A stretch of DNA of 64,000 nt, taken from Alkalibacillus silvisoli (GTDB lineage: Bacteria; Bacillota; Bacilli; Bacillales; Alkalibacillaceae). Positions 8,062 to 15,917 of this stretch are shown here, one piece after another; the first letter of the stretch is position 1, and each line of letters opens with the position of its first letter. The translations under genes were made by a program, and so were the position numbers. The stretch covers positions 62,001-126,000 of the forward strand of contig NZ_BAAACZ010000018.1 of assembly GCF_039521975.1 (NCBI RefSeq), read 5' to 3'. The notes under the pieces are model-generated. The model was not told where the DNA came from and ran no database searches. It saw only the letters and a list, made by a program, of their open reading frames with translations.

Positions 8062-8595
8062 ATGATCTACCGCTACAAGAATCATACCCCACGAATAGAT
8101 GAGACAGCTTTTATTGCAGATAACGCTAGAGTTATTGGTGATGTTGAGATCGGAAAGGAATCTAGCATTTGGTTCAATGTCACAGTACGAGGTGATGAAG
8201 GACCTATTCGAATTGGTGATCGTTGCAATATACAGGAAAACTCCATGTGTCACCTGTATGAACAGTTTCCGCTTACTCTAGAAGATGAAGTGTCAGTTGG
8301 CCATAACGCCATTGTCCATGGGTGTACGTTAAGAAAGGGTGTGCTCGTTGGCATGGGCGCAACAGTGTTAGATGGAGCTGAAGTTGGTGAGTACTCTATT
8401 ATTGGTGCGAACAGTTTAGTTCCATCAGGTAAAGTGATCCCACCACGTTCACTTGTATTAGGATCACCAGGTAAAGTCGTTCGTGAGTTAACAGATGATG
8501 ATCTTGCAATGATCGAAGAAACAATTAAAGTTTACGCGGAAAAAGGGCAAGAATTTAATGACCCGGATATTTTTGAACGAGTTTCAAGGACATAA
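8062..8595 (+). CDS. paaY: Gamma-carbonic-anhydrase-like hexapeptide protein, probably PaaY thioesterase
   Basis: 177 residues of left-handed beta-helix hexapeptide repeats (IGDVEIG, SIWFNVTVRGD, IRIGDRCNIQ, VGHNAIVHGC, VGMGATVL, IIGANSLVPSG), the pattern of the gamma-carbonic anhydrase/PaaY/YtoA family, with His residues in SMCHLYE and VGHNAIVHG positioned like metal ligands. PaaY proteins act as thioesterases that clear dead-end CoA adducts in phenylacetate catabolism; the location next to paaX and the paa operon supports that reading over a general YtoA role. ATG 8062 is chosen because GAGGAGGG (8048-8055) directly abuts the other ATG at 8056. Confidence 0.8.
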   Translation: MIYRYKNHTPRIDETAFIADNARVIGDVEIGKESSIWFNVTVRGDEGPIRIGDRCNIQENSMCHLYEQFPLTLEDEVSVGHNAIVHGCTLRKGVLVGMGATVLDGAEVGEYSIIGANSLVPSGKVIPPRSLVLGSPGKVVRELTDDDLAMIEETIKVYAEKGQEFNDPDIFERVSRT

Positions 8596-8635
8596 ATGGT
8601 GTTATCTAAGCAAGTAGATTAATCGGAGAATGAAA

Positions 8636-8670
8636 GAAGTCATCGGATTCCTAAATAATCCGATGACTTC
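8636..8670. terminator. Bidirectional terminator between paaY and paaX
   Basis: A perfect 14-bp stem: GAAGTCATCGGATT (8636-8649) pairs with AATCCGATGACTTC (8657-8670) around a 7-base loop, between two convergent genes. U-tracts are modest on both sides, but the stem is strong. Confidence 0.7.
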
Positions 8671-8671
8671 C

Positions 8672-9493
8672 CTATTCAAAGACAGATTCAAAAAAGCGTG
8701 TGGCTGGTGTTTGTAGTAATTCATGATAATCAGAGAATAATGCCGCAGCGGAATCCCCTAACCATTGATCAGGTAACAGTTCTTCAGGTAAGTTTGGGTC
8801 GACAAATAAAAACTTCCGGTATTCATGAACTAGTGATGCACATTTTACGAAGCATTGCCCATCACTAATCTCCCCTTTTTCGACTAAGTTTTTATCGATA
8901 TAATACTTCTCACTGTACGCCTTTATAAATTGTGAATATTTAGCATTAACATCACCTAAATCCCAACACTCATTAACTAAATCGTGAGGTGAGCTCATTC
9001 CTTCATATGTTGCATTAAAAAATGTAATGTAAGATGCAATATCGTACTTCTCAACTAAGCGGTGAACTTGTTCTTCAAGTGGATTTGGTGTAATCCAGCA
9101 ACTGTTTGTTAATGAACCGAAACCACTCCAAACTAATTCTTTTCTAAGTTCATCCCTTAAGTGTCTTTTACTTTCAGGAATGGAGTAGACAAGCATTCGC
9201 CACTTACCATCCCATTGAGGTGATTCAGATTTATAGATTCGTTTTGAAGCCTCTTCCATTCGGGCTTTCCCTTGTTCAGTCAAGGAATAGTAACTTTTAT
9301 TCCCTCTTTTCTCAGACTGAAGCCAGCCTTGTTTGCTCATTCTAGAAATGGCCGCTCGTACCGATTGTTCATTATGTCCGAATTCTTCTAATAAACGTAT
9401 TAAACCTCCAATCCAAATAACATTTCCATAATGCCTTATGTAGTCACCGTATAACGTAAAAATCATCGAGCGTGTCTTAAACTGTTTATCCAT
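8672..9493 (-). CDS. paaX: PaaX-family transcriptional repressor of phenylacetate catabolism
   Basis: About 273 residues. The N-terminal winged helix (KTRSMIFTLYGDYIRHYG, IWIGGLIRLLEEFGHNEQ, VRAAISRMSKQGWL) is followed by a central PaaX domain (WDGKWRMLVYSIPESKRHLR, ELVWSGFGSL) and the C-terminal segment with DPNLPEELLPDQWLGDSA, which is close to the E. coli PaaX ending (LPEELLPAHW, from memory). PaaX represses paa genes and is released by phenylacetyl-CoA. The frame is open to 9565, but conserved sequence begins near the Met at 9493, so that start is preferred; neither start has a strong ribosome binding site. It is divergent from paaA, whose promoter carries an inverted repeat over the -10 region. 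Confidence 0.85.
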   Translation of the reverse strand: MDKQFKTRSMIFTLYGDYIRHYGNVIWIGGLIRLLEEFGHNEQSVRAAISRMSKQGWLQSEKRGNKSYYSLTEQGKARMEEASKRIYKSESPQWDGKWRMLVYSIPESKRHLRDELRKELVWSGFGSLTNSCWITPNPLEEQVHRLVEKYDIASYITFFNATYEGMSSPHDLVNECWDLGDVNAKYSQFIKAYSEKYYIDKNLVEKGEISDGQCFVKCASLVHEYRKFLFVDPNLPEELLPDQWLGDSAAALFSDYHELLQTPATRFFESVFE

Positions 9494-9683
9494 TTCTTTA
9501 TCAGATCCTTCTTTTCTAGTTGATTGTTTAATAACTAGTTTACTACACATTGGTGAATTATTCATTCTTTTTTTATCAATATGTCCAATTGAACGTAAGC
9601 AAATCTACGAATATTAACCTTTTCACCGTACATATAATGAAATGAGTAGTTCATTATATTTTTTGAAAATTAAAATATTTATA

Positions 9684-9712
9684 TTGAAGTTTATGTAACG
9701 TTTTGATATGAT
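9684..9712 (+). promoter_or_regulatory. SigA-type promoter of the paa operon
   Basis: TTGAAG (9684-9689), a 17-base spacer and TATGAT (9707-9712) give a good sigma-A match 35 bases upstream of the paaA start codon. Confidence 0.6.
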
Positions 9713-9719
9713 TACGTTA
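9696..9719. promoter_or_regulatory. Inverted repeat overlapping the paaA -10 box, candidate PaaX operator
   Basis: TAACG (9696-9700) and CGTTA (9715-9719) are inverted arms flanking the -10 hexamer. A repressor bound here would block RNA polymerase. The assignment to PaaX rests on position between the divergent paaX and paaA; the arms are short. The same arms recur as CGTTA-TAA-TAACG at 19059-19071. Confidence 0.4.
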
Positions 9720-9747
9720 AATAATCGTGATGGGGAGATGCTTCTGT

Positions 9748-10737
9748 ATGTATAACTATATTGAATATGGTGGTTCTGAAAAGCCTCATGAATCAAATCA
9801 TGACCAAGAGAAATATACAAAATTCATGGCACGAATTGAGGCAGGAGAGAAAATCGAGCCAGATGATTGGATGCCAGATGATTACAGGCAAGGCCTTATT
9901 AAATTAATTTCAATGCACGGTATTAGTGAAATAATGGGTGCTTTACCTGAGAAAGAGTGGGTACCTAAAGCACCAACCATGAAACGAAAGCTAGGGATTA
10001 TGGCAAAGGTTCAAGATGAGATGGGCCATGGTCAACTGTTACTACGAGTCGCTGAGGATTTGATGAAACCATATGATCAAAACCGTGAAAACATAATGGA
10101 AGATCTATTAAGTGGTGATCTTAAATTTCACAACGTCTTTCACATGCCAACGAAAACTTGGGCGGATGCTGGCATGGTCGGATGGTTAGTTGATGGTGCA
10201 GCCATCATTTCACAAACAAACATGTTAGATGCTTCTTATGGCCCCTACCAACGTGCACTTCAACGCATATGCCAGGAAGAAGTATTCCACGCACAACATG
10301 GAGAAGCCATCATTATGGCATTAGCTGAAGGTACAGAGCATCAAAGACAGATTTTACAAGAATCACTTAACCGCTGGTGGCCAGCACTTCTTATGTTCTT
10401 CGGGCCAAGTTCAGCTGACACAACCGGATCTTCCAAACAAGACACGATGATTAAATACCGCATTCGTAAAAACTCCAACGAAGAATTACGACAAGCATTT
10501 CTCGATAAATATCTGCCTCGTGTATTTTCATTAGGACTGAGCGTACCAGATGAAACTGTTCACTATGATGAAGAGAAACAACATTGGGTTTATCAACAAC
10601 CAGATTGGAATGAATTTAAACAAATTATTAAAAACAAAGGACCACGCTCTAAAGAACGTCTACGTTTACGTGAGATTGCCTATGAAAACAACCGTTGGGT
10701 AAGGCAAGCTTTATCACGTGAGGCTGTTGGTCAATAA
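9748..10737 (+). CDS. paaA: 1,2-phenylacetyl-CoA epoxidase catalytic subunit PaaA
   Basis: 329 residues from ATG 9748 (MYNYIEYGG), chosen because GGGGAG at 9732-9737 lies 10 bases upstream; a GTG/ATG further up overlaps that site. PaaA is the catalytic di-iron subunit of the multicomponent oxygenase that epoxidises the ring of phenylacetyl-CoA. Visible di-iron ligand motifs are DEMGH (about residues 90-94) and EEVFHAQHGE (about 177-186), the paired ExxH helices of the ferritin-like fold. First gene of the paa operon; paaB follows after 18 bases. Confidence 0.95.
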   Translation: MYNYIEYGGSEKPHESNHDQEKYTKFMARIEAGEKIEPDDWMPDDYRQGLIKLISMHGISEIMGALPEKEWVPKAPTMKRKLGIMAKVQDEMGHGQLLLRVAEDLMKPYDQNRENIMEDLLSGDLKFHNVFHMPTKTWADAGMVGWLVDGAAIISQTNMLDASYGPYQRALQRICQEEVFHAQHGEAIIMALAEGTEHQRQILQESLNRWWPALLMFFGPSSADTTGSSKQDTMIKYRIRKNSNEELRQAFLDKYLPRVFSLGLSVPDETVHYDEEKQHWVYQQPDWNEFKQIIKNKGPRSKERLRLREIAYENNRWVRQALSREAVGQ

Positions 10738-10755
10738 GGAGAAAGGAGAGGTTTT

Positions 10756-11115
10756 ATGTCGGAATCGCATGAATCTAACTTTTACCAAGAATATGAAGTT
10801 TTTAGTAAGAAAAGTAATAAAACGCCCATGCAATATCAATTTAGCTTGTTAGCCCCTAATGAGGAAATGGCTTTAAATATGGCAGTTGAAAACTTCATGC
10901 GACGTGAAGATGTACTAGATGTTTGGGTTGTTAAACGTAGTAATATTCGTTCGATGACAAGTGAAGAACGAATAGACCTAACGAAACGTCTGGACAATAA
11001 AGACTACCGTAAAACAAAAGGATATGGTTACTTACGTAAGAAATGGAAAGAAAAAGAACAAGGTATGTTAGATGAGAAAGAAATAATGTCATGGAAAGAG
11101 GTGAAAAAGAAATGA
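10756..11115 (+). CDS. paaB: 1,2-phenylacetyl-CoA epoxidase subunit PaaB
   Basis: 119 residues, with the PaaB core YEVFSKKSNKTPMQYQFSL, a NEEMALNMAVENFMRRED segment and WVVKRSNIRSM. PaaB is the small structural subunit that bridges PaaA-PaaC dimers. The C-terminal extension (about 40 residues, Lys/Glu-rich, KGYGYLRKKWKEKEQ) is longer than I expect for the roughly 95-residue E. coli protein. Its stop codon overlaps the paaC start (ATGA). Confidence 0.93.
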   Translation: MSESHESNFYQEYEVFSKKSNKTPMQYQFSLLAPNEEMALNMAVENFMRREDVLDVWVVKRSNIRSMTSEERIDLTKRLDNKDYRKTKGYGYLRKKWKEKEQGMLDEKEIMSWKEVKKK

Positions 11116-11927
11116 CGCAAGTTGAAACGGCTAAGGATGCAATGAATGACGAAACTTACTTAAAAGCTTTAAAAGATATACTTTACCAGTTAGCAGATGA
11201 TGACTTTCTCATTTCTTTTCGCGGGTCTGAATGGCTTGGTTTAGCACCGCACATTGAAGAAGATGTCGCATTCTCCTCGATCACACAAAATACGATGGGT
11301 CATGCACTTATGTATTACACCTTACTTGAGGAATTAGGTGAGGGTGAAGCTGATGTGCTTGCACATGAGCGTGGCCCGAGTGAGAGGAAAAATGCGATTT
11401 ACTTTGAGAAGAAAAACGGTGAAGGTGACTATCTAACAGAACCATACTATGACTGGGCATTAGCAGTCGTTCGAAACTTTCTCTATGAATCTTTCAAAAA
11501 GGTTAAGTTGGAAGTGTTAACAAAAAGTTCGTACACACCACTCGCTAATGTCTCTGGAAAAGTGTTAATGGAACAACCCTATCACTTAGCACATTGGCGC
11601 ATTTGGTTTAACCAGCTTTACAACTCGACTGAACATGCGAAAGCTAGATTAGAAGAGCGGTTAGAAGAAGCGTGGGGGCAGTTTAGCGATGTGCTAGAGT
11701 TAGGTCCACATGCGACTGAATTAGAGCATTTTGGAATTATTGTAGGGGAAGATGAGCTGAAAGAACGTTTTTTAAAGGAGATAGAAAGTACAATCGGAAC
11801 ATTTCCGGAAAAACCACTAGCCAAAAATCTAGGAAGTGGCAGAGAAGGTGAGTATACTGAAGATTTAAATCAAGCACTAAAAACTCTATCTGAAGTGTAC
11901 CGAAGTGATGAGAAGGCTGTATGGTAA
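11112..11927 (+). CDS. paaC: 1,2-phenylacetyl-CoA epoxidase structural subunit PaaC
   Basis: 271 residues, all-helical ferritin-like protein with LADDDFLISFRGSEWLG, SSITQNTMGHALMYY, DWALAVVRNFLYE and HWRIWFNQL segments typical of PaaC, the non-catalytic partner of PaaA. ATG 11112 overlaps the paaB stop (ATGA) and follows AGAGGTG; the longer in-frame start inside paaB is not needed. It is followed by paaD after 30 bases with its own strong AAGGAGGTGA site. Confidence 0.93.
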   Translation: MTQVETAKDAMNDETYLKALKDILYQLADDDFLISFRGSEWLGLAPHIEEDVAFSSITQNTMGHALMYYTLLEELGEGEADVLAHERGPSERKNAIYFEKKNGEGDYLTEPYYDWALAVVRNFLYESFKKVKLEVLTKSSYTPLANVSGKVLMEQPYHLAHWRIWFNQLYNSTEHAKARLEERLEEAWGQFSDVLELGPHATELEHFGIIVGEDELKERFLKEIESTIGTFPEKPLAKNLGSGREGEYTEDLNQALKTLSEVYRSDEKAVW

Positions 11928-11957
11928 GTCTGATTACGAAAAGGAGGTGACGGCAAA

Positions 11958-12455
11958 GTGACTGATGGATTGATAGAAGAAGTTAAAGAGGTGTTAAAGA
12001 CTGTCGATGACCCTGAGCTTCCTTCTGTTAGTGTCGCTGACCTCGGAATGGTTCACACAATCAAAGTCGTCAACAATCAAGTGTTTGTCACTATGGTTCC
12101 GACTTTTGCGGGGTGTCCTGCATTAGACTTCATTAAAGAAGATGTTAAGAAAGCTGTTTTAGAACTAGATTTGGTGACAGACTGCCAAGTTGAGTTTTCG
12201 TTCCAAGAAAAATGGTCAACAGATGCCATTACAGAAGAAGGGAAGAGGCAACTAAAGAAGCATGGAATAGCACCTCCACCAGAAGATTATCAACCAGGAC
12301 AACAATGGTCAGTTGATTGTCCGTATTGTGGTTCAGACTACACCTCGATGGATAATGTCTTTGGTCCAACAGCATGCCGTAGTATTTTGTATTGCAGCTC
12401 GTGTAAAAACCCGTTTGAAGCAATGAAACCTGTTGTGGAATATATAATTAATTAA
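11958..12455 (+). CDS. paaD: PaaD, DUF59/MIP18-type Fe-S assembly factor for the epoxidase
   Basis: 165 residues. The N-terminal half is a DUF59 (MIP18) domain (DDPELPSVSVADLGMVH, MVPTFAGCPALD), and the C-terminus carries a zinc-ribbon-like set of cysteines (CPYCGSDYTS, FGPTACRSILYCSSC). PaaD is needed to make an active epoxidase, probably by metal-centre maturation. GTG 11958 follows AAGGAGGTGA by 8 bases. In Gram-negative operons paaE comes next; here an EthD-like gene does. Confidence 0.92.
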   Translation: MTDGLIEEVKEVLKTVDDPELPSVSVADLGMVHTIKVVNNQVFVTMVPTFAGCPALDFIKEDVKKAVLELDLVTDCQVEFSFQEKWSTDAITEEGKRQLKKHGIAPPPEDYQPGQQWSVDCPYCGSDYTSMDNVFGPTACRSILYCSSCKNPFEAMKPVVEYIIN

Positions 12456-12475
12456 TAAATGAGAGGGGACTTTAA

Positions 12476-12787
12476 ATGGTTAAATTAATCGCGATTTACA
12501 AACAACCAGAAGATCAGGAGAGGTTTGATGAGCATTACTATAACGTACACACACCACTAACGCAAAAGATTCCAGGATTAAAAGACATGAAAGTGACAAA
12601 AATTGTCGGTTCTCCGATGGGAAAAACGGATTATTACTTACTCTGTGAGATGTATTACGACAGTCATGAAGCTTTGCAAGAAGCAATGAAGACAGATGAA
12701 GGAAAAGCATCTGGAAAAGATGTCATGAAATTTGCCGGTGATATTGTAACACTAGTAATTGGTGAGGAAGTTGCTGTTAATGTCTAA
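12476..12787 (+). CDS. EthD-family small protein in the paa operon
   Basis: 103 residues, a dimeric alpha-beta barrel-type protein: MVKLIAIYKQPEDQERFDEH, YYNVHTPLTQKIPGL, CEMYYDSHEALQEAM and GDIVTLVIGEE are hallmarks of the EthD family. EthD proteins accompany several oxygenase or ring-degrading pathways, with poorly defined roles such as isomerisation or chaperone-like support. Its 3' end overlaps the start of paaF by 8 bases, so it belongs to the operon. Confidence 0.85.
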   Translation: MVKLIAIYKQPEDQERFDEHYYNVHTPLTQKIPGLKDMKVTKIVGSPMGKTDYYLLCEMYYDSHEALQEAMKTDEGKASGKDVMKFAGDIVTLVIGEEVAVNV

Positions 12788-13553
12788 TACATACATTGAA
12801 TCGTATGTAGAGGATCAAATCGGGGTAATTCAACTGAATCGTCCTGATGTATTAAATGCTTTAAACCGGCAAATGATTGGTGAGATCGTAGAGAAACTAG
12901 AAAAATATGACGAAGATGACAATGTCCGTGTCATTATTATGAAAGGTAACGCGCGTGCATTTGCAGCTGGGGCAGATATTGAGGAAATGATTGATGAAAC
13001 ACCTTTAACGATGGAGTTACAAGACCCTTTTGCAGTATGGGATCGCATAACATTAATTAATAAGCCGATTATTGCAGCAGTTAATGGTGTTGCTTTAGGT
13101 GGTGGGTTTGAGCTAGCCCTTCATTGTGACTTAATTGTTTCAGGAGAGTCAGCTAAGTTCGGGTTTCCTGAAGTGAAGTTAGGGGTTATGCCGGGTGCAG
13201 GCGGTACACAGCTTCTAACGAAAGCAATTGGTAAAAGAAAAGCACTTGAGTGGATTTGGTTAGGTGAACAAATGAGTGCTCAAGAAGCTATGAACTTAGG
13301 TGCAATTAATCGAGTTGTAGCAGATGAGTTAGTCGTAGAAGAAACGTTTCGCCTAGCTAATCAGTTAAAAAACCAGGCGCCAATATCATTGAGGTTGATT
13401 AAAGAAGCAGTAAAGGTGGCAGATGAAACACCTTTAATGGATGGTATGAAGTTAGAGCGGAAAAACTTTTATTTAACATTCGCCTCAGACGATCAAAAAG
13501 AAGGTATGAAAGCTTTTACTGAGAAACGTTCACCTTCTTTTAAGGGAGTGTAG
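12780..13553 (+). CDS. paaF: Enoyl-CoA hydratase PaaF (2,3-dehydroadipyl-CoA hydratase)
   Basis: 257 residues, crotonase fold. Oxyanion-hole segments are AFAAGADIEEM and NGVALGGGFELALHCDL; GFPEVKLGVMPGAGGTQLL carries the hydratase-type Glu, and the C-terminal EGMKAFTEKRSPSFKG is typical. Start ATG 12780 overlaps the EthD gene and follows GAGGAAG. PaaF hydrates the open-chain dehydroadipyl-CoA. As no PaaZ hydratase domain is present, one of the two crotonases here may also open the oxepin ring. Confidence 0.87.
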   Translation: MSNTYIESYVEDQIGVIQLNRPDVLNALNRQMIGEIVEKLEKYDEDDNVRVIIMKGNARAFAAGADIEEMIDETPLTMELQDPFAVWDRITLINKPIIAAVNGVALGGGFELALHCDLIVSGESAKFGFPEVKLGVMPGAGGTQLLTKAIGKRKALEWIWLGEQMSAQEAMNLGAINRVVADELVVEETFRLANQLKNQAPISLRLIKEAVKVADETPLMDGMKLERKNFYLTFASDDQKEGMKAFTEKRSPSFKGV

Positions 13554-13556
13554 TTG

Positions 13557-14339
13557 ATGGGAACTAGTTTTCAAACAATTATTTATGAAGAGGCTAAGGG
13601 TGTTGCGACGATCAAACTAAACCGCCCATCAGCATACAACGCATTTACAGAAGGTATGAATTATGAGGTGACACGAGCTCTAAAGCAGGCAAACAAAGAC
13701 CCAAATGTACGCTGCATAGTATTTACGGGTGAAGGAAAGGCGTTTTGTTCTGGGCAAGACTTACAAGGTGTTGATGAAAGCACGAATCACGCAACCTTTT
13801 TACGAAATAGGTACCACCCGATGTTAAAAGCTATTAAAGAAACGCCTAAGCCAGTAGTCGCTGCTGTAAACGGAACTGCTGCTGGTGCTGGAATGAGCTT
13901 AGCACTTGCATGCGACTTTAGATTAGTGCATTCGAATGTAAAGTTTGTTAGTGCTTTTATGAGCATAGGCTTAATACCAGATTCAGGATTTATTTATAAC
14001 CTTCCGCGTTTAGTTGGTTATGCTAAAGCGATGGAAATTGCGGTATTAGGTAAGCCTATTACAGGTAAGGAAGCTTTTGAATTAGGTTTAGCAACTGAAG
14101 TGGTGGACTTTGAAGAGTGGAATGAGAAAGTAGATGCCTTTACAAGTCAGTTAGCTAATATGCCAACAAAAGCCATTGCGTTAGTGAAGCGTTATATGAT
14201 GGATAGCATGCATTCGCCATACGAAGACATGTTGGATAAGGAAGCACAAGCTCAGCGTATTGCTGGCTTATCAAATGATCATCAAGAAGGTATGCAAGCT
14301 TTTAAGGAAAAACGTCAACCGAATTTCCAAGGAAAATAA
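13557..14339 (+). CDS. paaG: Ring-1,2-epoxyphenylacetyl-CoA isomerase PaaG
   Basis: 260 residues of the crotonase family, with AFCSGQDLQGV and NGTAAGAGMSLALACDFR as the CoA/oxyanion segments and FMSIGLIPDSGFIYNLPRLVG in place of the hydratase Glu pair, the signature of the PaaG branch. PaaG converts the epoxide to oxepin-CoA and also shifts a double bond later. ATG 13557 is 9 bases after AAGGGAG; a TTG at 13554 is also possible. It follows paaF directly. Confidence 0.88.
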   Translation: MGTSFQTIIYEEAKGVATIKLNRPSAYNAFTEGMNYEVTRALKQANKDPNVRCIVFTGEGKAFCSGQDLQGVDESTNHATFLRNRYHPMLKAIKETPKPVVAAVNGTAAGAGMSLALACDFRLVHSNVKFVSAFMSIGLIPDSGFIYNLPRLVGYAKAMEIAVLGKPITGKEAFELGLATEVVDFEEWNEKVDAFTSQLANMPTKAIALVKRYMMDSMHSPYEDMLDKEAQAQRIAGLSNDHQEGMQAFKEKRQPNFQGK

Positions 14340-14369
14340 TTAAGTAGATTAATGAGGAGTGTTTCTAAA

Positions 14370-15887
14370 ATGGAATTAACGAAAGAAACAATCGAACAAG
14401 TAGGCGAGATGAAACGTGACCATTATGCGATGATTATTAATGGTGAACGAGTTGAAAGTAGCTCACAGGATACTTTTGAGACCTTTAACCCAGCAAAAGG
14501 TGAGGCTATTGCAACAATTGCTAAGGCAAATGAGGAAGACGCTGAAAAGGCAGTACAAGCGGCCCGACAAGCCTTCGATCATGGAAAATGGCGGAAATAC
14601 CCTGTAGGTAAGCGCTCAAGAGTTTTAAACAATATTGCTTCGATTATGCGTTCTCGTTTTAAAGAGCTCGTTGAAATGGAAGTATTAAATAGCGGTAAAT
14701 CAGTTGGTGCAGCACAAGTGCAAATCAACCAGTCAATAGAGGACTTTGAATTTTATGCAGGTGCAATTGTAGGTCATCGTGGTGAAGTAAATAACATGCC
14801 TTATGGTTTTTTTAACTATACACATAAAGAACCAGTTGGCGTTTGTGCACAAATTATTCCGTGGAACTATCCGATGATGATGGCAGCGTGGAAAATTGCC
14901 CCTGCAATCGCAGCGGGTTGCTCTGTTGTTATTAAACCAGCAAGTCTAACACCTATTACGGCAATTTTATTAAATGAAATTTGCCATGAAGCAGGTGTTC
15001 CAGAAGGTGTTGTTAATACAGTTCCAGGGTCAGGGAGCGTTGTTGGTGACTATCTAGTACAACATGAAGATATTAATAAAGTAGCTTTTACAGGGTCAAC
15101 ACCAACTGGTAAAGATATTATGGAAAAAGCTTCCCAAACGCTAAAGCGTGTCACACTAGAGCTTGGTGGTAAATCACCGAATATTGTATTTGAAGATGCA
15201 GACATGGAAGCGGCTGTTGCTGGGTCTTTATTTGGTATCTATTTCAATACAGGACAATCATGTGAAGCGCGTTCACGTATGTTTGTTCATGAGTCCATTT
15301 ATGATGAGTTTATGGAGAAATTTATTGAGAAAACAGAAAAACTTCAATCAGGCGATCCGTTTAATAAAGGCACTCACCTTGGTTCAATCGTTAACCAAGA
15401 GCAGCTAGACATTATAGACAATTACGTTCAATCAGCTGTTCAAGATGGTGCGACGATTGCAACAGGTGGTAAGCAAATTTTCCCTGAAGGCTTTGAAGAC
15501 GGTTATTGGTATGCACCTACAGTGATTACGGATGTGACACCTGATATGAAAGCTGTTCAAGAAGAGATCTTCGGACCAGTCGTTGTCGTTGAGAAGTTCA
15601 CAGATGAAAAAGATGTAATTAAGCGGGCAAATGATACGAAATATGGATTAGGCTCTGCAATTTGGACGACAAACCAAGGTCGTGCAACGCGTGTAGCCCA
15701 TCAAATTCAAGCAGGTATCGTCATGGTGAATAGTCCATTCTCAGCATTCCCTGGTACACCATTTGGAGGTTATAAGCAATCAGGGTTCGGCCGTGAATTA
15801 ACAGTCGAAACGCTAGATTTATATATGGAAGATAAGAGTGTACTTTCATACTATGGCTCAAAACCTCTTAATCCATTCAATATTTAA
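14370..15887 (+). CDS. Aldehyde dehydrogenase, candidate for the PaaZ-type oxidation step (PacL-like)
   Basis: 505 residues, one complete NAD(P)-dependent aldehyde dehydrogenase domain: PWNYPMMMAAWK, FTGSTPTGK, catalytic Glu in LELGGKSPN (about 264) and catalytic Cys in GQSCEARSR (about 298), EEIFGPVV near 395. It ends with NPFNI and has no C-terminal MaoC hydratase domain, so it is not a fused PaaZ. In the pathway the ring-opened aldehyde must be oxidised; some bacteria use a stand-alone enzyme (PacL). ATG 14370 follows GAGGAG; the frame extends 18 bases further. Alternative: an aldehyde dehydrogenase for phenylacetaldehyde or betaine aldehyde. Confidence 0.85.
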   Translation: MELTKETIEQVGEMKRDHYAMIINGERVESSSQDTFETFNPAKGEAIATIAKANEEDAEKAVQAARQAFDHGKWRKYPVGKRSRVLNNIASIMRSRFKELVEMEVLNSGKSVGAAQVQINQSIEDFEFYAGAIVGHRGEVNNMPYGFFNYTHKEPVGVCAQIIPWNYPMMMAAWKIAPAIAAGCSVVIKPASLTPITAILLNEICHEAGVPEGVVNTVPGSGSVVGDYLVQHEDINKVAFTGSTPTGKDIMEKASQTLKRVTLELGGKSPNIVFEDADMEAAVAGSLFGIYFNTGQSCEARSRMFVHESIYDEFMEKFIEKTEKLQSGDPFNKGTHLGSIVNQEQLDIIDNYVQSAVQDGATIATGGKQIFPEGFEDGYWYAPTVITDVTPDMKAVQEEIFGPVVVVEKFTDEKDVIKRANDTKYGLGSAIWTTNQGRATRVAHQIQAGIVMVNSPFSAFPGTPFGGYKQSGFGRELTVETLDLYMEDKSVLSYYGSKPLNPFNI

Positions 15888-15917
15888 ATAATAGATTAAA
15901 AGAAAGGTAGAGTGTCC

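Noticed and set aside
14370..15887. PaaZ bifunctional protein
   Set aside because: The protein ends right after the aldehyde dehydrogenase domain; the MaoC-like hydratase part is absent and no frameshifted remnant follows.
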